From assembly GCA_016839165.1 (NCBI GenBank), contig CP069300.1, positions 6,954,001 to 7,018,000 on the forward strand: 64,000 nucleotides of DNA, in the 5' to 3' direction. The stretch is from Bradyrhizobium sp. PSBB068. GTDB lineage: Bacteria > Pseudomonadota > Alphaproteobacteria > Rhizobiales > Xanthobacteraceae. This document shows, one piece after another, positions 35,729 through 44,934 of the stretch. The notes beneath the pieces were generated by a model, which was not told the origin of the DNA, did not search any database, and worked only from the letters and a program-made list of their open reading frames with translations. Position 1 is the first letter of the stretch. Every line of letters begins with the position of its first letter. A program made the position numbers and the translations under genes.

Positions 35729-36868
35729 ATGCTGACTGCCGAGCAGGCAATTGTCGACGAAGTCGAGGCGGCGATACGCGCCGGCTCCGCCGAAAAATGC
35801 ATCGCCACCGCCAAACGCGTCACCGACCTCTTCCTCACCTCCGCCGGCAGCTTCAACAGTGAACAGGTCGAGCTGTTCGACAACGTGCTCGAACGGCTGG
35901 TCAAGACCATCGAGCTCCGGGCGCTTGCCGACATCAGCGCCCGGATGGCGCTTGCCGAGATCAGCGAGCAGCTCGCACCGGTGACCCAGGCACCGCCCGC
36001 GATCATTCGCCGTCTCGCTGGCAATGACGAGATCAGGATCGCGCGGCCGGTTCTGCAGGAGTCGTCGCGGCTCAGTGCGGACGATCTGATCGAGATCGCG
36101 CAGACCAAGAGCGAGCAGCATCTGCTCGCCGTCGCCGGTCGCTGGTGGCTGAAGGAAGTCGTCACCGACGCATTGCTGGCGCGTCGCTTTGCCAGTGTGA
36201 GCCATCGCCTGGTCAACAATCCCGGCGCCAAGGTATCGCCGGACGGATTTGCCGTCATCCTCGCGCAGGCCGAGCACGATCCGGTCCTCGCCGTCGAGAC
36301 CGGCATCCGCGCCGATCTGCCGTCGGAGCTCCGGCTTCAGCTGCTGCGCCGCGCAACGGAGGAGGTTCGCAGCCGTTTGCTGGAACGCGCCCCGCCGTAT
36401 CTGTTCGAGGAGATCCGGCACGCGATCGCCGCGGTCGCCGCCGGCGTCGAGCGCGACATGTCGCAGGTCCGCGATTTCACCGCAGCCAGGCGTCACATCG
36501 CAAGGCTGAAGGACAACGGCGACCTCAACGAGGCCGCTTTGCTCGGCTTCGCCAGGCAGCGAAGATATGAAGAGACCGTTGTTGCGCTAGCGGGCCTCGC
36601 ACAGTCGAGCATCGAGGTGATCCGCTCCCTGATGCAGAGCCTGCGCAGCGAAGGCCTGCTGGTGCCGTGCCGCGCGGCCGGCCTGAGCTGGGAGACCACC
36701 GTCGCGGTGATGGAATGCCGCTATACGACCGGCTCGATGGGGCCGGTCGAGCTTGCCCATGCGAAGGGCCAGTTCATGAAAATGACCCGCGAAAACGCCG
36801 ACCGCCTGCTGCGGTTCTGGCAGGTTCGCGCGTCGCAACCGGCAAGGCCCGGCGGACGCACGCACTGA
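35729..36868 (+). CDS. DUF2336 domain-containing protein
   Basis: The 379-residue soluble protein is largely helical, with HEAT-like repeat character: LFLTSAGSFNSEQVELFDNVLERL, then LADISARMALAEISEQLAP, VIRRLAGNDEIRIARPVLQES-like stretches and a C-terminal region up to 379. This matches DUF2336, found in alphaproteobacteria and of unknown function. No signal peptide or membrane segment. GACGAGCA precedes the ATG, a weak ribosome site. It lies in the plus-strand pair with the pseudouridine synthase, between ftsY and mtaB. Confidence 0.85.
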   Translation: MLTAEQAIVDEVEAAIRAGSAEKCIATAKRVTDLFLTSAGSFNSEQVELFDNVLERLVKTIELRALADISARMALAEISEQLAPVTQAPPAIIRRLAGNDEIRIARPVLQESSRLSADDLIEIAQTKSEQHLLAVAGRWWLKEVVTDALLARRFASVSHRLVNNPGAKVSPDGFAVILAQAEHDPVLAVETGIRADLPSELRLQLLRRATEEVRSRLLERAPPYLFEEIRHAIAAVAAGVERDMSQVRDFTAARRHIARLKDNGDLNEAALLGFARQRRYEETVVALAGLAQSSIEVIRSLMQSLRSEGLLVPCRAAGLSWETTVAVMECRYTTGSMGPVELAHAKGQFMKMTRENADRLLRFWQVRASQPARPGGRTH

Positions 36869-36927
36869 GTGCGCTACGAATGAGCTTTGCTAAGCTCTAT
36901 CCATCCTACACCACCCCTCTATTCCCT

Positions 36928-37032
36928 CGTCATTCCGGGGCTCGCGAAGCGAGAACCCGGAATCCATTCTTCGACGAACTATGCGGCCCCATGGATTCCG
37001 GGCTCTCGCCTTCGGCGAGCCCCGGAATGACG
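36928..37032. repeat. Inverted repeat (family C) forming the 3' end of mtaB
   Basis: Arms CGTCATTCCGGGGCTCGCGA (from 36928) and TCGCCTTCGGCGAGCCCCGG onward to AATGACG at 37032 are inverted copies about 40 bp long, separated by about 23 bp. The minus-strand reading frame of mtaB runs through both arms and ends in the outer arm at TGA (36930-36932). Confidence 0.85.
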
Positions 37033-38282
37033 ATGGAGAGACGCGCGCCGTCATGTCCGGCCACGGTCAGTCGCCGCACCATGCCCGGCACATCGCCATC
37101 GATCGCGACCGGCAGGAAATGTTCGGTGCGGCCCTGCCGCTCGCTCTCGATCAGCACCTCGCGCGTCGCGCCGACTTCGGCCCCGAGCCGACGCACCAGC
37201 GCAGCTTCGCCTGCCGCGCGCAGCCGCTTGGCGCGCTCCCTGATCGCCTCGCCTGCGACCTGCGGCATCCGTGCCGCCGGCGTGCCGGGGCGCTTCGAAT
37301 AGGGAAACACATGCAGGAAGGTGAGGTCGCATTGTTCGACCAGATCGAGCGAGCGCGTGAACATATCCTCGGTCTCGGTCGGGAAGCCCGCGATGATGTC
37401 GGCGCCGAAGGCGATGTCCGGCCGCAGCCGGCGCACCTGCGCGCAGAAATCGATCGCGTCCTGGCGGGAATGCCGGCGCTTCATCCGCTTCAGGATCATG
37501 TCGTCGCCGGACTGCAGCGACAGATGGAGATGCGGCATCAGCCTGATGTCGTCGGCGATGACATCGAGCAGGTCGCGATCGGCCTCGATCGAGTCTATCG
37601 ACGAGATGCGCAGCCGTCGCAGCTCGGGCACGTGGCGCAGGATCTGCCGGGTCAGCTGGCCGAGCTTCGGCGCGCCCGGCAGGTCGGCGCCATAGCTCGT
37701 CAGATCGACGCCGGTCAGCACGATCTCGGCGTGGCCGCGCTCGACCAGCATGCGGACCTGATCGACCACCGCGCCCATCGGCACCGAGCGCGAATTGCCG
37801 CGGCCATAGGGGATGATGCAGAAGGTGCAGCGATGGTCGCAGCCGTTCTGCACCTGCACGAATACCCGCGGCAGCCCGCGCGCGTAGCCGTCGAGCAGAT
37901 GCGGCGCCATCTCGGTCACCGCCATGATGTCGGCGACCGCGACCTTCTCGCTGGCGCCGATATCGAATGCAGCGCGCGTCGCCTGCCAGGCGGCGCCGCG
38001 CAGCTTCTCGTCATTGCCGACGACGCGATCGACCTCGGCCATCTCGGCGAATATTTCGGCCTGCGTCTGCGCCGCGCAGCCGGTGACCACGATGCGCGCA
38101 TTGGGCCGTTCGCGTTTCAGCTTGCGGATCGACTGCCGGGCCTGTGCCACCGCCTCGTTGGTAACGGCGCAGCTGTTGATGACGATGGTGTCGGCAAGTC
38201 CCGCCTGCTCGGCCTCGCGGCGGATCACTTCGGATTCGAAGGCGTTGAGGCGACAGCCAAAGGTGACGACATCGACGCCCAT
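36930..38282 (-). CDS. mtaB: tRNA (N6-threonylcarbamoyladenosine-C2)-methylthiotransferase MtaB
   Basis: The 450-residue radical-SAM enzyme turns t6A37 into ms2t6A37. The N-terminal MTTase domain has cluster cysteines C10, C38 and C69. The radical SAM motif CDHRCTFC has C148, C152 and C155. A TRAM-like region occupies about 365-415. The last about 34 residues (from about VIPGLAEGESPES onward) are encoded by the inverted repeat at 36928-37032 and are not part of the family domain. It is 21 bp downstream of dapF, so they form an operon. Confidence 0.94.
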   Translation of the reverse strand: MGVDVVTFGCRLNAFESEVIRREAEQAGLADTIVINSCAVTNEAVAQARQSIRKLKRERPNARIVVTGCAAQTQAEIFAEMAEVDRVVGNDEKLRGAAWQATRAAFDIGASEKVAVADIMAVTEMAPHLLDGYARGLPRVFVQVQNGCDHRCTFCIIPYGRGNSRSVPMGAVVDQVRMLVERGHAEIVLTGVDLTSYGADLPGAPKLGQLTRQILRHVPELRRLRISSIDSIEADRDLLDVIADDIRLMPHLHLSLQSGDDMILKRMKRRHSRQDAIDFCAQVRRLRPDIAFGADIIAGFPTETEDMFTRSLDLVEQCDLTFLHVFPYSKRPGTPAARMPQVAGEAIRERAKRLRAAGEAALVRRLGAEVGATREVLIESERQGRTEHFLPVAIDGDVPGMVRRLTVAGHDGARLSIVIPGLAEGESPESMGPHSSSKNGFRVLASRAPE

Positions 38283-38303
38283 AACCGATCCCCAACGCCC
38301 TGA

Positions 38304-39188
38304 TCAGGCGACGCTGGCGAACAGCGCCGGATCGAAGCGGCCCTCATATTCGAAATCGGCGGTGCCGGTCATCAGCACGTGATCGTCGCGCTCGCGCCAC
38401 TCGATGCCGAGCTTGCCGCCGGGCAGCGTGATCTCGACGATCCGGTTGGCGCGCTTCAGCCGCGCCGCCGCGACCGCCGTCGCACAGGCCGCCGAGCCGC
38501 AGGCCCGGGTGAGGCCGGCACCGCGCTCCCAGGTGCGGATCGTGATGTGGTCGCGATCCACGATGTGCGCGAGCGTGATGTTGGCGCGTTCCGGGAAGAT
38601 CGGATGGTTTTCCAGCAGCGGCCCGAACCGTTCGAGGTCGTAGGCGTTGACGTCGTCGACCCAGAACACCGCGTGCGGATTGCCCATCGAGACCACCGAG
38701 GGGGAATGCAGCACCGGATTGTCGATCGGCCCGACCTGCAGCTCGATGTAGCGGGTGTCGCGAAATTCCTCAGCCAGCGGAATGTCCTGCCAGCCGAACT
38801 TCGGCGCACCCATGTCGACAGTATAGAGATCGGGCGTCGGCCCCTGCCAGCAATTGAGCAGGCCGGCGCGGGTCTGGAACGTTGCCGTGGTCTGGCCAGT
38901 CTTCTCGAAGATCCGCCGCACCACGCAGCGCATGCCGTTGCCGCAGGCGCCGGCCTCAGAGCCGTCATTGTTGTAGATCGTGATGTACGCCTCGGTGCCG
39001 TCGAGCCGCGGCGGCTGCAGCACCATCAACTGGTCATAGGGCGCTCCGGCCGGCGAGGCCACGGCGCGCGCCTCCGCCGCCGAGACGACTGCCCGACCTG
39101 GTGCCTCTGAATCGCGCAGGTCGACGACGACGATCTCGTTGCCGATGCCGTTCATCTTGGCGAATGCGTGATTGGCGAGCGCGCTCAT
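38304..39188 (-). CDS. dapF: Diaminopimelate epimerase
   Basis: The 294-residue cofactor-independent epimerase makes meso-diaminopimelate for lysine and peptidoglycan. Both active-site cysteines are present: C82 in GACGNGMRC and C230 in [11 protein letters not shown]-terminal KMNGIGNE is typical. I chose the ATG at 39188 (GGGAAAATCG upstream); a GTG/ATG four codons earlier is possible. First gene of the dapF-mtaB unit. Confidence 0.97.
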   Translation of the reverse strand: MSALANHAFAKMNGIGNEIVVVDLRDSEAPGRAVVSAAEARAVASPAGAPYDQLMVLQPPRLDGTEAYITIYNNDGSEAGACGNGMRCVVRRIFEKTGQTTATFQTRAGLLNCWQGPTPDLYTVDMGAPKFGWQDIPLAEEFRDTRYIELQVGPIDNPVLHSPSVVSMGNPHAVFWVDDVNAYDLERFGPLLENHPIFPERANITLAHIVDRDHITIRTWERGAGLTRACGSAACATAVAAARLKRANRIVEITLPGGKLGIEWRERDDHVLMTGTADFEYEGRFDPALFASVA

Positions 39189-39373
39189 CGATTTTCCCAA
39201 ATTCTGCCCGGTTATATGGCGAGAGGTGGCCGATTAGCCAGCCTGAATGGCCCTATGACACATCTGTCATGGGACGAATGCAGAACTCGCGTGTTAGGAA
39301 TATCGCACCTCGCGGACCGTGCGCGCCGGGACAGATCGAGCGGCCGTCTGAGGAAGGGGATGGAGAAATACCA

Positions 39374-40084
39374 ATGAACCGTATCAACACGCTCCGCGCG
39401 GCCCTGGTCGCGCTGCTCCCTTTGGCCGCGATCGCACTGGCAAGCCCGGCGCCTGCCCAGTCGCCGTCCGCCTCGCCCGCTCCCGCGGCGAGCCCGAGCC
39501 CGACCCCCGCCCCGACCCCGTCGGCAACGCCCGTGCCACCGCCGGCCGAGACCAAGTCGCCGGCTGACAGCCCGGCCGCGTCGCAATCTCCGACGCCGCC
39601 GCCGGCCGCCCCGGTCCAGACCGCCGACCCGTTCGGCGAGTCGTTCACCTTGGAGCCCAAGAAGGTCGTGATGCTGAAGGGCACGGCCAATTGGGATTCC
39701 GCCTTCGACGCGCTGATCGAGGCGTTCAAGCAGCTCACCGCCCTGCTCGACAAGGACGGCATCAAGCCGTCGGGCAACCCGATGATCGTCTACACCTCGA
39801 CCGACGACACCGGCTTCACCTTCATCGCGGAAATCCCGATCGATCAGGACGCGAAGAACCTCGGCAAGAACATGAGCATGGGCAATTCGCCCGACGGCAA
39901 GGCGCTGAAGTTCGTCCACCGCGGTTCCTACGACAACATGGACAACACCTATGAGGCGATCACCAATCACCTCGACGACAAGAAGCTCGAAGCCAAGGAC
40001 ACCTTCATCGAGGAATACATCACCGATCCGCTGAAGACCGCCGAAGACAAGCTTGTAATCAACGTCTACGTACCCTTGAAGTGA
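39374..40084 (+). CDS. Secreted protein with Pro/Ser/Ala linker and GyrI-like effector-binding domain
   Basis: The 236-residue protein starts with a signal peptide (1-28, cleavage near SPAPAQ). An extreme Pro/Ala/Ser/Thr linker follows (about 29-85). The C-terminal domain (about 95-236) resembles GyrI-like/AraC effector-binding folds: a paired alpha/beta pattern with VYTSTDDTGFTFIAEIPI and the GSYDNMDNTYEAI motif. In this family the domain binds small molecules; export of such a domain with a flexible tether is unusual. Upstream AGGAAGGGGATGGAG contains a weak ribosome site. Three bases after its stop the SIMPL gene begins (or overlaps it if the GTG start is used). Confidence 0.8.
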   Translation: MNRINTLRAALVALLPLAAIALASPAPAQSPSASPAPAASPSPTPAPTPSATPVPPPAETKSPADSPAASQSPTPPPAAPVQTADPFGESFTLEPKKVVMLKGTANWDSAFDALIEAFKQLTALLDKDGIKPSGNPMIVYTSTDDTGFTFIAEIPIDQDAKNLGKNMSMGNSPDGKALKFVHRGSYDNMDNTYEAITNHLDDKKLEAKDTFIEEYITDPLKTAEDKLVINVYVPLK

Positions 40085-40089
40085 GCCCA

Positions 40090-40809
40090 ATGACCCATCG
40101 CCTTCCGTTCGCCGCCGCTCTCCTCGCAACCACCCTGCTCGCTGCACCCGCAATGGCCGATTCCGACTTCCCGCCGGCGATCTCGGTCACCGGCGAGGCC
40201 ACCGTATCGGCGGCGCCCGACCAGGCGCAGCTCGACGCCGGCGTCACCACGGACGCCAAGACTGCGCGCGAAGCCTCCGACGCCAACAATGTGACGATGG
40301 GCAAGGTGCTGGCGGCGCTGAAGGCCGCGGGGATCGCGGAGAAGGACTACCAGACCTCGCGGCTGTCGCTGCAGCCGCAATTCGCCAACCGTCCGCCGTC
40401 GTCGCCGAACGCGCCGCCCAGCATCGTCGGCTACCATGCGAGCAACCGCGTCACGATCAAGCTGCATGACGTCAGCAAGGTCGCCGGCGTCATCGACGTC
40501 CTGGTCGGCGCCGGCGCCAACGATATCGGCGCGCTCAATTTCTCGGTGTCGCAGGCCTCGAAGCTGCTCGACGACGCACGCGAAAAGGCGATCGCCGACG
40601 CCCGCCGCAAGGCCGAGATCTACGCCAAGGCCGCCGGCGTCACGCTCGGCGCGCCGCTGAACATTTCGGAAGTCGGCTCGGCGCCGGTGCCGATGTTCCG
40701 CGCCAAGATGGCCACGGCCGGATTCGCCGCGGCACCGACGCCGGTCGCGCAGGGCGAGGAAACCCTGACGGTGAATGTGAGCGTGTCGTGGGCGATCAAG
40801 GAGAAATAA
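40090..40809 (+). CDS. SIMPL (DUF541) domain periplasmic protein
   Basis: The 239-residue protein has a signal peptide (1-20, LAAPAMADS) and one SIMPL domain: ISVTGEATVSAAPDQAQLDAGV at its start, YQTSRLSLQPQF in the middle, and a conserved ARRKAEIYAKAAGVTLG helix. SIMPL proteins are periplasmic and oligomerise; functions include outer-membrane stress and oxidative stress. A GTG at 40081 overlapping the previous stop is an alternative start. It forms a two-gene unit with the GyrI-like gene, both exported. Confidence 0.88.
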   Translation: MTHRLPFAAALLATTLLAAPAMADSDFPPAISVTGEATVSAAPDQAQLDAGVTTDAKTAREASDANNVTMGKVLAALKAAGIAEKDYQTSRLSLQPQFANRPPSSPNAPPSIVGYHASNRVTIKLHDVSKVAGVIDVLVGAGANDIGALNFSVSQASKLLDDAREKAIADARRKAEIYAKAAGVTLGAPLNISEVGSAPVPMFRAKMATAGFAAAPTPVAQGEETLTVNVSVSWAIKEK

Positions 40810-40817
40810 GAGTTACT

Positions 40818-40957
40818 GTCGTCCCGGCGAAGGCCGGGACCCATAACCCCAAATATTGATTGTTGCGCGACGCTGGGGCTGCGCTTCCGTTCGCAACCAA
40901 ACTCGGTGGTAATGGGTCCCGGCCCCCGTGCGCAATTGCGCACTAGGCCGGGACGAC
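40818..40957. repeat. Inverted repeat (family C-like) after the SIMPL gene
   Basis: Arms GTCGTCCCGGCGAAGGCCGG (from 40818) and the inverted GGGTCCCGGCC...GGCCGGGACGAC (to 40957) enclose about 75 bp. The right arm is interrupted by the perfect palindrome GTGCGCAATTGCGCAC (40928-40943), also present at 10078-10093. It lies between convergent genes. Confidence 0.82.
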
Positions 40958-40962
40958 AGCTG

Positions 40963-42027
40963 CTAAATCTCGAACACCTGCCCCGGCTTCAACGCCACGA
41001 ATTTCTCGCGCGGCACTTTCGCCGCATCCAACGCCTCGCCGAGCGCGATCGCGGGCGCGTCGATCGCTTCGTCGGTCAATTGGAACGTACCGTGGTGATG
41101 CGCCAGCGCCTGGGCGGCGCCGCAATCGGCCAGCGCCTTCACCGCATCCTCCGGGTTCATGTGCTGGTCCTGCATGAACCAGCGCGGCTCATAGGCGCCG
41201 ATCGGCAGGATCGCGAGCCTTAAGGGTCCGTGCGCGTCGGCCACACGGCGGAAATGCCGGCCGTCGCCGTAGCCGGAATCGCAGACGATGTAGAGCTTGC
41301 CGGCCGGCGTCTCCAGCACGAAGCTCGCCCACAGCGCCTTGTTGCGATCGAACAGGCCGCGCGCCGACCAGTGCCGCGTCGGCACCAATGTCGCGGCAAC
41401 GCCGTTGCCAAGCTCAACGCGCTGGTACCAGTCGAACGCCTCGGCCTTGATCGCGGTGTCGGACGCACGCATCGTGATGTCGTTCCCGAGCGGCGTTACC
41501 ACGCGAGGGCCGAACGCAGACGTCAGCTTCGAAAGCGTCGCAACGTCGAGATGATCGTAATGGCCGTGCGACACCAGCACGACATCGATCTTGGGCAATT
41601 TCTCGAACGCGATGCCGGGATCGTTGTGCCGCTTGGGACCTGCGAAGCTGAACGGCGAGGCGCGCATCGACCACACCGGATCGACCAGGATGTTGAGGCC
41701 GCCAGTCTGGATCAGCCAGCTGGCATGGCCGACGAAGCACAGCCGCACCTTGTCGCCCTCGACGCGCGGCGGCGGCGTATCGGCATGGGGGCTTGGCGCC
41801 CATTCCGGCCAGACCTCGCGCTTGCGGCGCCCCCCGAACTGCCAACGCAGCACCTCGCCCAGCGATTTCGGCGGCGAACCATCCGGATCAAAGAAGTGCA
41901 GGCCGTCGAAGTGATCCGAGACGGGGCCGTCATAGGTTTTCATGTAAGTCATCCAGATCGAGGGCACGCCGATCGCAGCGGCGGCTCCGGTCAAGGTTGC
42001 AAGAACGCGGCGGCGGGTGATGGGCAA
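40963..42027 (-). CDS. Tat-exported metallo-beta-lactamase-fold hydrolase (NAPE-PLD-like)
   Basis: The 354-residue protein begins with a twin-arginine signal (TRRRVLATLTGAAAAIG, 4-20). The MBL domain has FVGHASWLIQTGG, metal ligands SHGHYDHLD (H154, H156, D158, H159), PTRHWSARG, CDSGYGDG and LAHHHGTFQLTDE. The combination RHWSARG plus HHHGTF is that of the N-acyl-phosphatidylethanolamine phospholipase D-like subgroup. It is probably a periplasmic phosphodiesterase or lactonase; substrate unknown. Single gene, divergent from ffh. Confidence 0.88.
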   Translation of the reverse strand: MPITRRRVLATLTGAAAAIGVPSIWMTYMKTYDGPVSDHFDGLHFFDPDGSPPKSLGEVLRWQFGGRRKREVWPEWAPSPHADTPPPRVEGDKVRLCFVGHASWLIQTGGLNILVDPVWSMRASPFSFAGPKRHNDPGIAFEKLPKIDVVLVSHGHYDHLDVATLSKLTSAFGPRVVTPLGNDITMRASDTAIKAEAFDWYQRVELGNGVAATLVPTRHWSARGLFDRNKALWASFVLETPAGKLYIVCDSGYGDGRHFRRVADAHGPLRLAILPIGAYEPRWFMQDQHMNPEDAVKALADCGAAQALAHHHGTFQLTDEAIDAPAIALGEALDAAKVPREKFVALKPGQVFEI

Positions 42028-42419
42028 GCGGGTTCCCGAACAGGAGGCAGGCTCCGCTTATATGGGTGACCGCGGCGAATTCGGAACCAGCTCGGCAAAT
42101 CGACGTGATTTCAGTATCTTAAAGCTGGAGCTGCGCCGACTGCGGCGAAACTTTCCTTGACTTTGCCGCCCCGGCAGCGTTTAACGCCGCGACTTTCTCG
42201 GAAAGCTTCGTCTTTTCGACCCGCCGACTGGTCCTGGAGGCCAGAGGCCCACGCCCGACAGCGCGATGCGCCCTCGGGCGCGAAAGTGTTTGGACCATCG
42301 TCTTGGTACACCGTCTTGGCACGGTGCCGAGGCAGACTATGTGGTCATCACGCGCGAACGCGCGGGGATGGCCCGAAGCGAGTGACGCGCGCTCACGGGC
42401 GCAACGAAGGACAACGGCA
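42028..42419. other. 392-bp gap between the MBL gene and ffh
   Basis: No gene is seen. It contains the divergent promoters of the MBL gene (minus) and of ffh (plus; a good candidate at 42157-42185), a palindromic stretch GGTACACCG...CGGTGCC near 42304-42331, and the ffh leader. The start codon of ffh is a TTG, preceded by GAAGGA. The open frame that runs from 42303 into ffh is an upstream extension and not expected to be translated. Confidence 0.6.
42157..42185 (+). promoter_or_regulatory. Candidate sigma-70 promoter for ffh-rpsP-rimM
   Basis: TTGACT (42157-42162), 17-bp spacer, TTTAAC (42180-42185). Five and four of six consensus positions match, at the optimal spacing. The leader would be about 230 nt. 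Confidence 0.5.
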
Positions 42420-43967
42420 TTGTTCGACAATCTGTCGGAACGGCTTGGTGGCATTCTCGATCGTCTGACGGGGCGCGGTGCGCTGACCGAAAAGGACGTC
42501 GATGCCGCGATGCGCGAGGTGCGCCGCGCGCTGCTCGAAGCCGACGTCGCGCTCGAGGTGGTCCGCAGCTTCATCGACCGGGTCCGCGAGCAGGCGATCG
42601 GCGCCACCGTCGTCAAGTCGGTGACGCCGGGCCAGATGGTGGTCAAGATCGTCCATGACGAGCTGGTCGCCACGCTCGGTTCCGACGGCCAGACCATCGA
42701 CATCAACTCCGTGCCGCCGGTGCCGATCATGATGGTCGGTCTGCAGGGCTCCGGTAAGACCACCACCACCGCCAAGCTCGCACGCCGCATGGTCCAGCGC
42801 GACAAGCGCAAGGTGCTGATGGCCTCGCTCGACGTCTACCGCCCGGCGGCGATGGAGCAGCTCGCGGTGCTCGGCCGCGACCTCGACATTCCCACGCTGC
42901 CGATCGTCGCGGGCCAGATACCGCCGCAGATCGCGAAGCGCGCGCTCGAAGCCGGCAAGCTCGGCGGCTACGACGTCGTGCTGCTCGACACCGCCGGCCG
43001 CACCACGCTCGACGAAGACATGATGAAGGAGGCGGCCGAGATCAAGGCCGCCGCCAACCCGCACGAAGTGCTGCTGGTTGCCGACTCGCTCACCGGCCAG
43101 GACGCGGTCAACCTCGCGCGCGCGTTCGATGAACGCGTCGGCCTCACCGGCATCGTGCTGACGCGCGTCGACGGCGACGGCCGCGGCGGCGCCGCGCTGT
43201 CGATGCGCGCAGTCACCGGCAAGCCGATCAAGCTGATCGGCACTGGTGAAAAGACCGACGCGCTGGAAGACTTCCATCCGAGCCGCATCGCCGGCCGCAT
43301 CCTCGGCATGGGCGACGTCGTCTCGCTGGTCGAAAAGGCCGCCGCCAACATCGACGCCGAGAAGGCCGCGCGCACCGCCGAGCGCATGCGCAAGGGTCAG
43401 TTCGACCTCAACGACATGCGCGAGCAGCTGCAGCAGATGGCCAACATGGGTGGCATCGGCGGCCTGATGGGCATGATGCCCGGCATCTCCAAGATGAAAA
43501 ACCAGATCGCGGCCGCCGGCATCGACGACAAGATTCTGAAGCGCCAGGTCGCGATCATCGATTCGATGACGCGGCAGGAGCGCAAGAACCCCGATCTGTT
43601 GAAAGCGAGCCGCAAGAAGCGCATCGCGGCGGGCGCCGGCCAGAGCGTCGAACACGTCAACAAGCTTTTGAAGATGCACCGGAACATGGCCGACATGATG
43701 AAGGCCATGGGAAGCGGCAAGCGCGGCCCGCTGGCCGGCATCGCGCAGGCGATGGGCTTTGGCGGCGGTATGAAGCCGCCGTCGCCGGAAGAGATGAAGG
43801 CGCTCGCCGAGAAGATGCAGGGCGGCGCCGGCGGCGGCCTGCTCAATCTGCCGAAGGATCTGCCGGCCGGGCTGCGCGGCGGCCTGCCGAACGTGCCGGG
43901 CCTGACCGGGCTTTCCGGCAAGCCGATGCTGCCGGGCCTCGGCGGCTTTCCGGGCAAGAAGAAATGA
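42420..43967 (+). CDS. ffh: Signal recognition particle protein Ffh
   Basis: The 515-residue SRP54 GTPase binds signal sequences and 4.5S RNA. It has the N domain (1-85) and G domain with GLQGSGKT (107-114), DTAGR and RVDGDGRGGAALS. The methionine-rich M domain (about 300-435) is followed by a Gly/Pro/Met-rich tail of about 75 residues ending GGFPGKKK. I set the start at TTG 42420, which yields the family N-terminus MFDNLSERLG and has GAAGGA 8 bases upstream. Partner FtsY is at 33.9 kb. rpsP follows after 82 bp. Confidence 0.97.
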   Translation: MFDNLSERLGGILDRLTGRGALTEKDVDAAMREVRRALLEADVALEVVRSFIDRVREQAIGATVVKSVTPGQMVVKIVHDELVATLGSDGQTIDINSVPPVPIMMVGLQGSGKTTTTAKLARRMVQRDKRKVLMASLDVYRPAAMEQLAVLGRDLDIPTLPIVAGQIPPQIAKRALEAGKLGGYDVVLLDTAGRTTLDEDMMKEAAEIKAAANPHEVLLVADSLTGQDAVNLARAFDERVGLTGIVLTRVDGDGRGGAALSMRAVTGKPIKLIGTGEKTDALEDFHPSRIAGRILGMGDVVSLVEKAAANIDAEKAARTAERMRKGQFDLNDMREQLQQMANMGGIGGLMGMMPGISKMKNQIAAAGIDDKILKRQVAIIDSMTRQERKNPDLLKASRKKRIAAGAGQSVEHVNKLLKMHRNMADMMKAMGSGKRGPLAGIAQAMGFGGGMKPPSPEEMKALAEKMQGGAGGGLLNLPKDLPAGLRGGLPNVPGLTGLSGKPMLPGLGGFPGKKK

Positions 43968-44049
43968 GGAATTCGTCGCGACGGCTCAGATGCCGGCGCG
44001 ACGCGGAATGCCAATCAATCGAACACATCGACCTTTGAAGGAGAACTGA

Positions 44050-44382
44050 ATGTCCGTTGTTATCCGCCTCGCTCGCGCAGGCACCAAGAAGCGTCCTGTC
44101 TATCACGTCGTCGTCGCCGACTCGCGCTTTCCGCGCGATGGCCGCTTCATCGAGCGTCTCGGCCACTTCAATCCGCTGCTGCCGAAGGACAACGAGGCCC
44201 GCCTGAAGCTCGACATGGAGAAGGTGAAGGCCTGGCTCGCCAAGGGCGCGCAGCCGTCGGATCGCGTGACCCGCTTCCTCGACGCCGCCGGCGTCAAGAA
44301 GCGCGCGCCGCGCAACAACCCCGAGAAGGCCGTGCCACGCAAGGAGCGCAAGGCGCAGGCCGAAGCCGCCGCCAAGGCCTAA
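44050..44382 (+). CDS. rpsP: 30S ribosomal protein S16
   Basis: The 110-residue protein has the S16 core [39 protein letters not shown] N-terminus (split motifs RLARAGTKK and [11 protein letters not shown]) and the GHFNPL signature. It continues into a Lys/Ala-rich C-terminal tail typical of alphaproteobacteria. GAAGGAGAACTG precedes the ATG. It assembles early into the 30S subunit. ffh-rpsP-rimM are consecutive on one strand. Confidence 0.98.
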   Translation: MSVVIRLARAGTKKRPVYHVVVADSRFPRDGRFIERLGHFNPLLPKDNEARLKLDMEKVKAWLAKGAQPSDRVTRFLDAAGVKKRAPRNNPEKAVPRKERKAQAEAAAKA

Positions 44383-44399
44383 GCTGAACGGCGACCACG

Positions 44400-44921
44400 G
44401 TGGCTGCCCCGGTCTGTGTCGCCCGTATCGGCGCTGCGCATGGCGTGCGCGGCGCCGTCCGGCTGTGGACCTTCACCGAAGATCCGCTGGCCGTCAGGGA
44501 TTACGGCCCGCTGATGACCAAGGACGGCGCGCGCCAGTTCGAGGTCATGCATGCGCGCGAGGCCAAGGACCATCTGGTGGTGACGCTGAAGGGCGTCGCC
44601 ACCCGCGATGACGCCGAACGGCTCAACGGCCTCGAGCTCTACGTGCCGCGCGACCGGCTGCCGGACACCGATGACGGCGAGTACTACCACACCGATCTGA
44701 TCGGGCTCGCTGCGGTGACGACGGCAGAGCAGCCGCTCGGCAAGGTGATCGCGATCCATAATTTCGGCGCCGGCGACATCATCGAGATCGCCCCGCCGCA
44801 GGGCGCGACGATGCTGCTGCCCTTCACCAATGCCGTGGTGCCGACGGTCGATCTTGCCGGCGGCCGCGTCGTGATCGACATGCCGCAGGAAATCGACGGC
44901 GACGATCCGTCGGCCGCCTGA
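44400..44921 (+). CDS. rimM: Ribosome maturation factor RimM
   Basis: The 173-residue protein has an N-terminal RimM beta-barrel ([23 protein letters not shown]) and a C-terminal PRC-barrel (about 95-170) with [13 protein letters not shown] and [10 protein letters not shown]. It binds S19 and aids 30S head maturation. The start is a GTG 17 bp after rpsP. In most proteobacteria trmD follows at once; here the next plus-strand operon gene, trmD, is 5.2 kb away. Confidence 0.97.
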   Translation: MAAPVCVARIGAAHGVRGAVRLWTFTEDPLAVRDYGPLMTKDGARQFEVMHAREAKDHLVVTLKGVATRDDAERLNGLELYVPRDRLPDTDDGEYYHTDLIGLAAVTTAEQPLGKVIAIHNFGAGDIIEIAPPQGATMLLPFTNAVVPTVDLAGGRVVIDMPQEIDGDDPSAA

Positions 44922-44934
44922 CCTGCAATCACCC

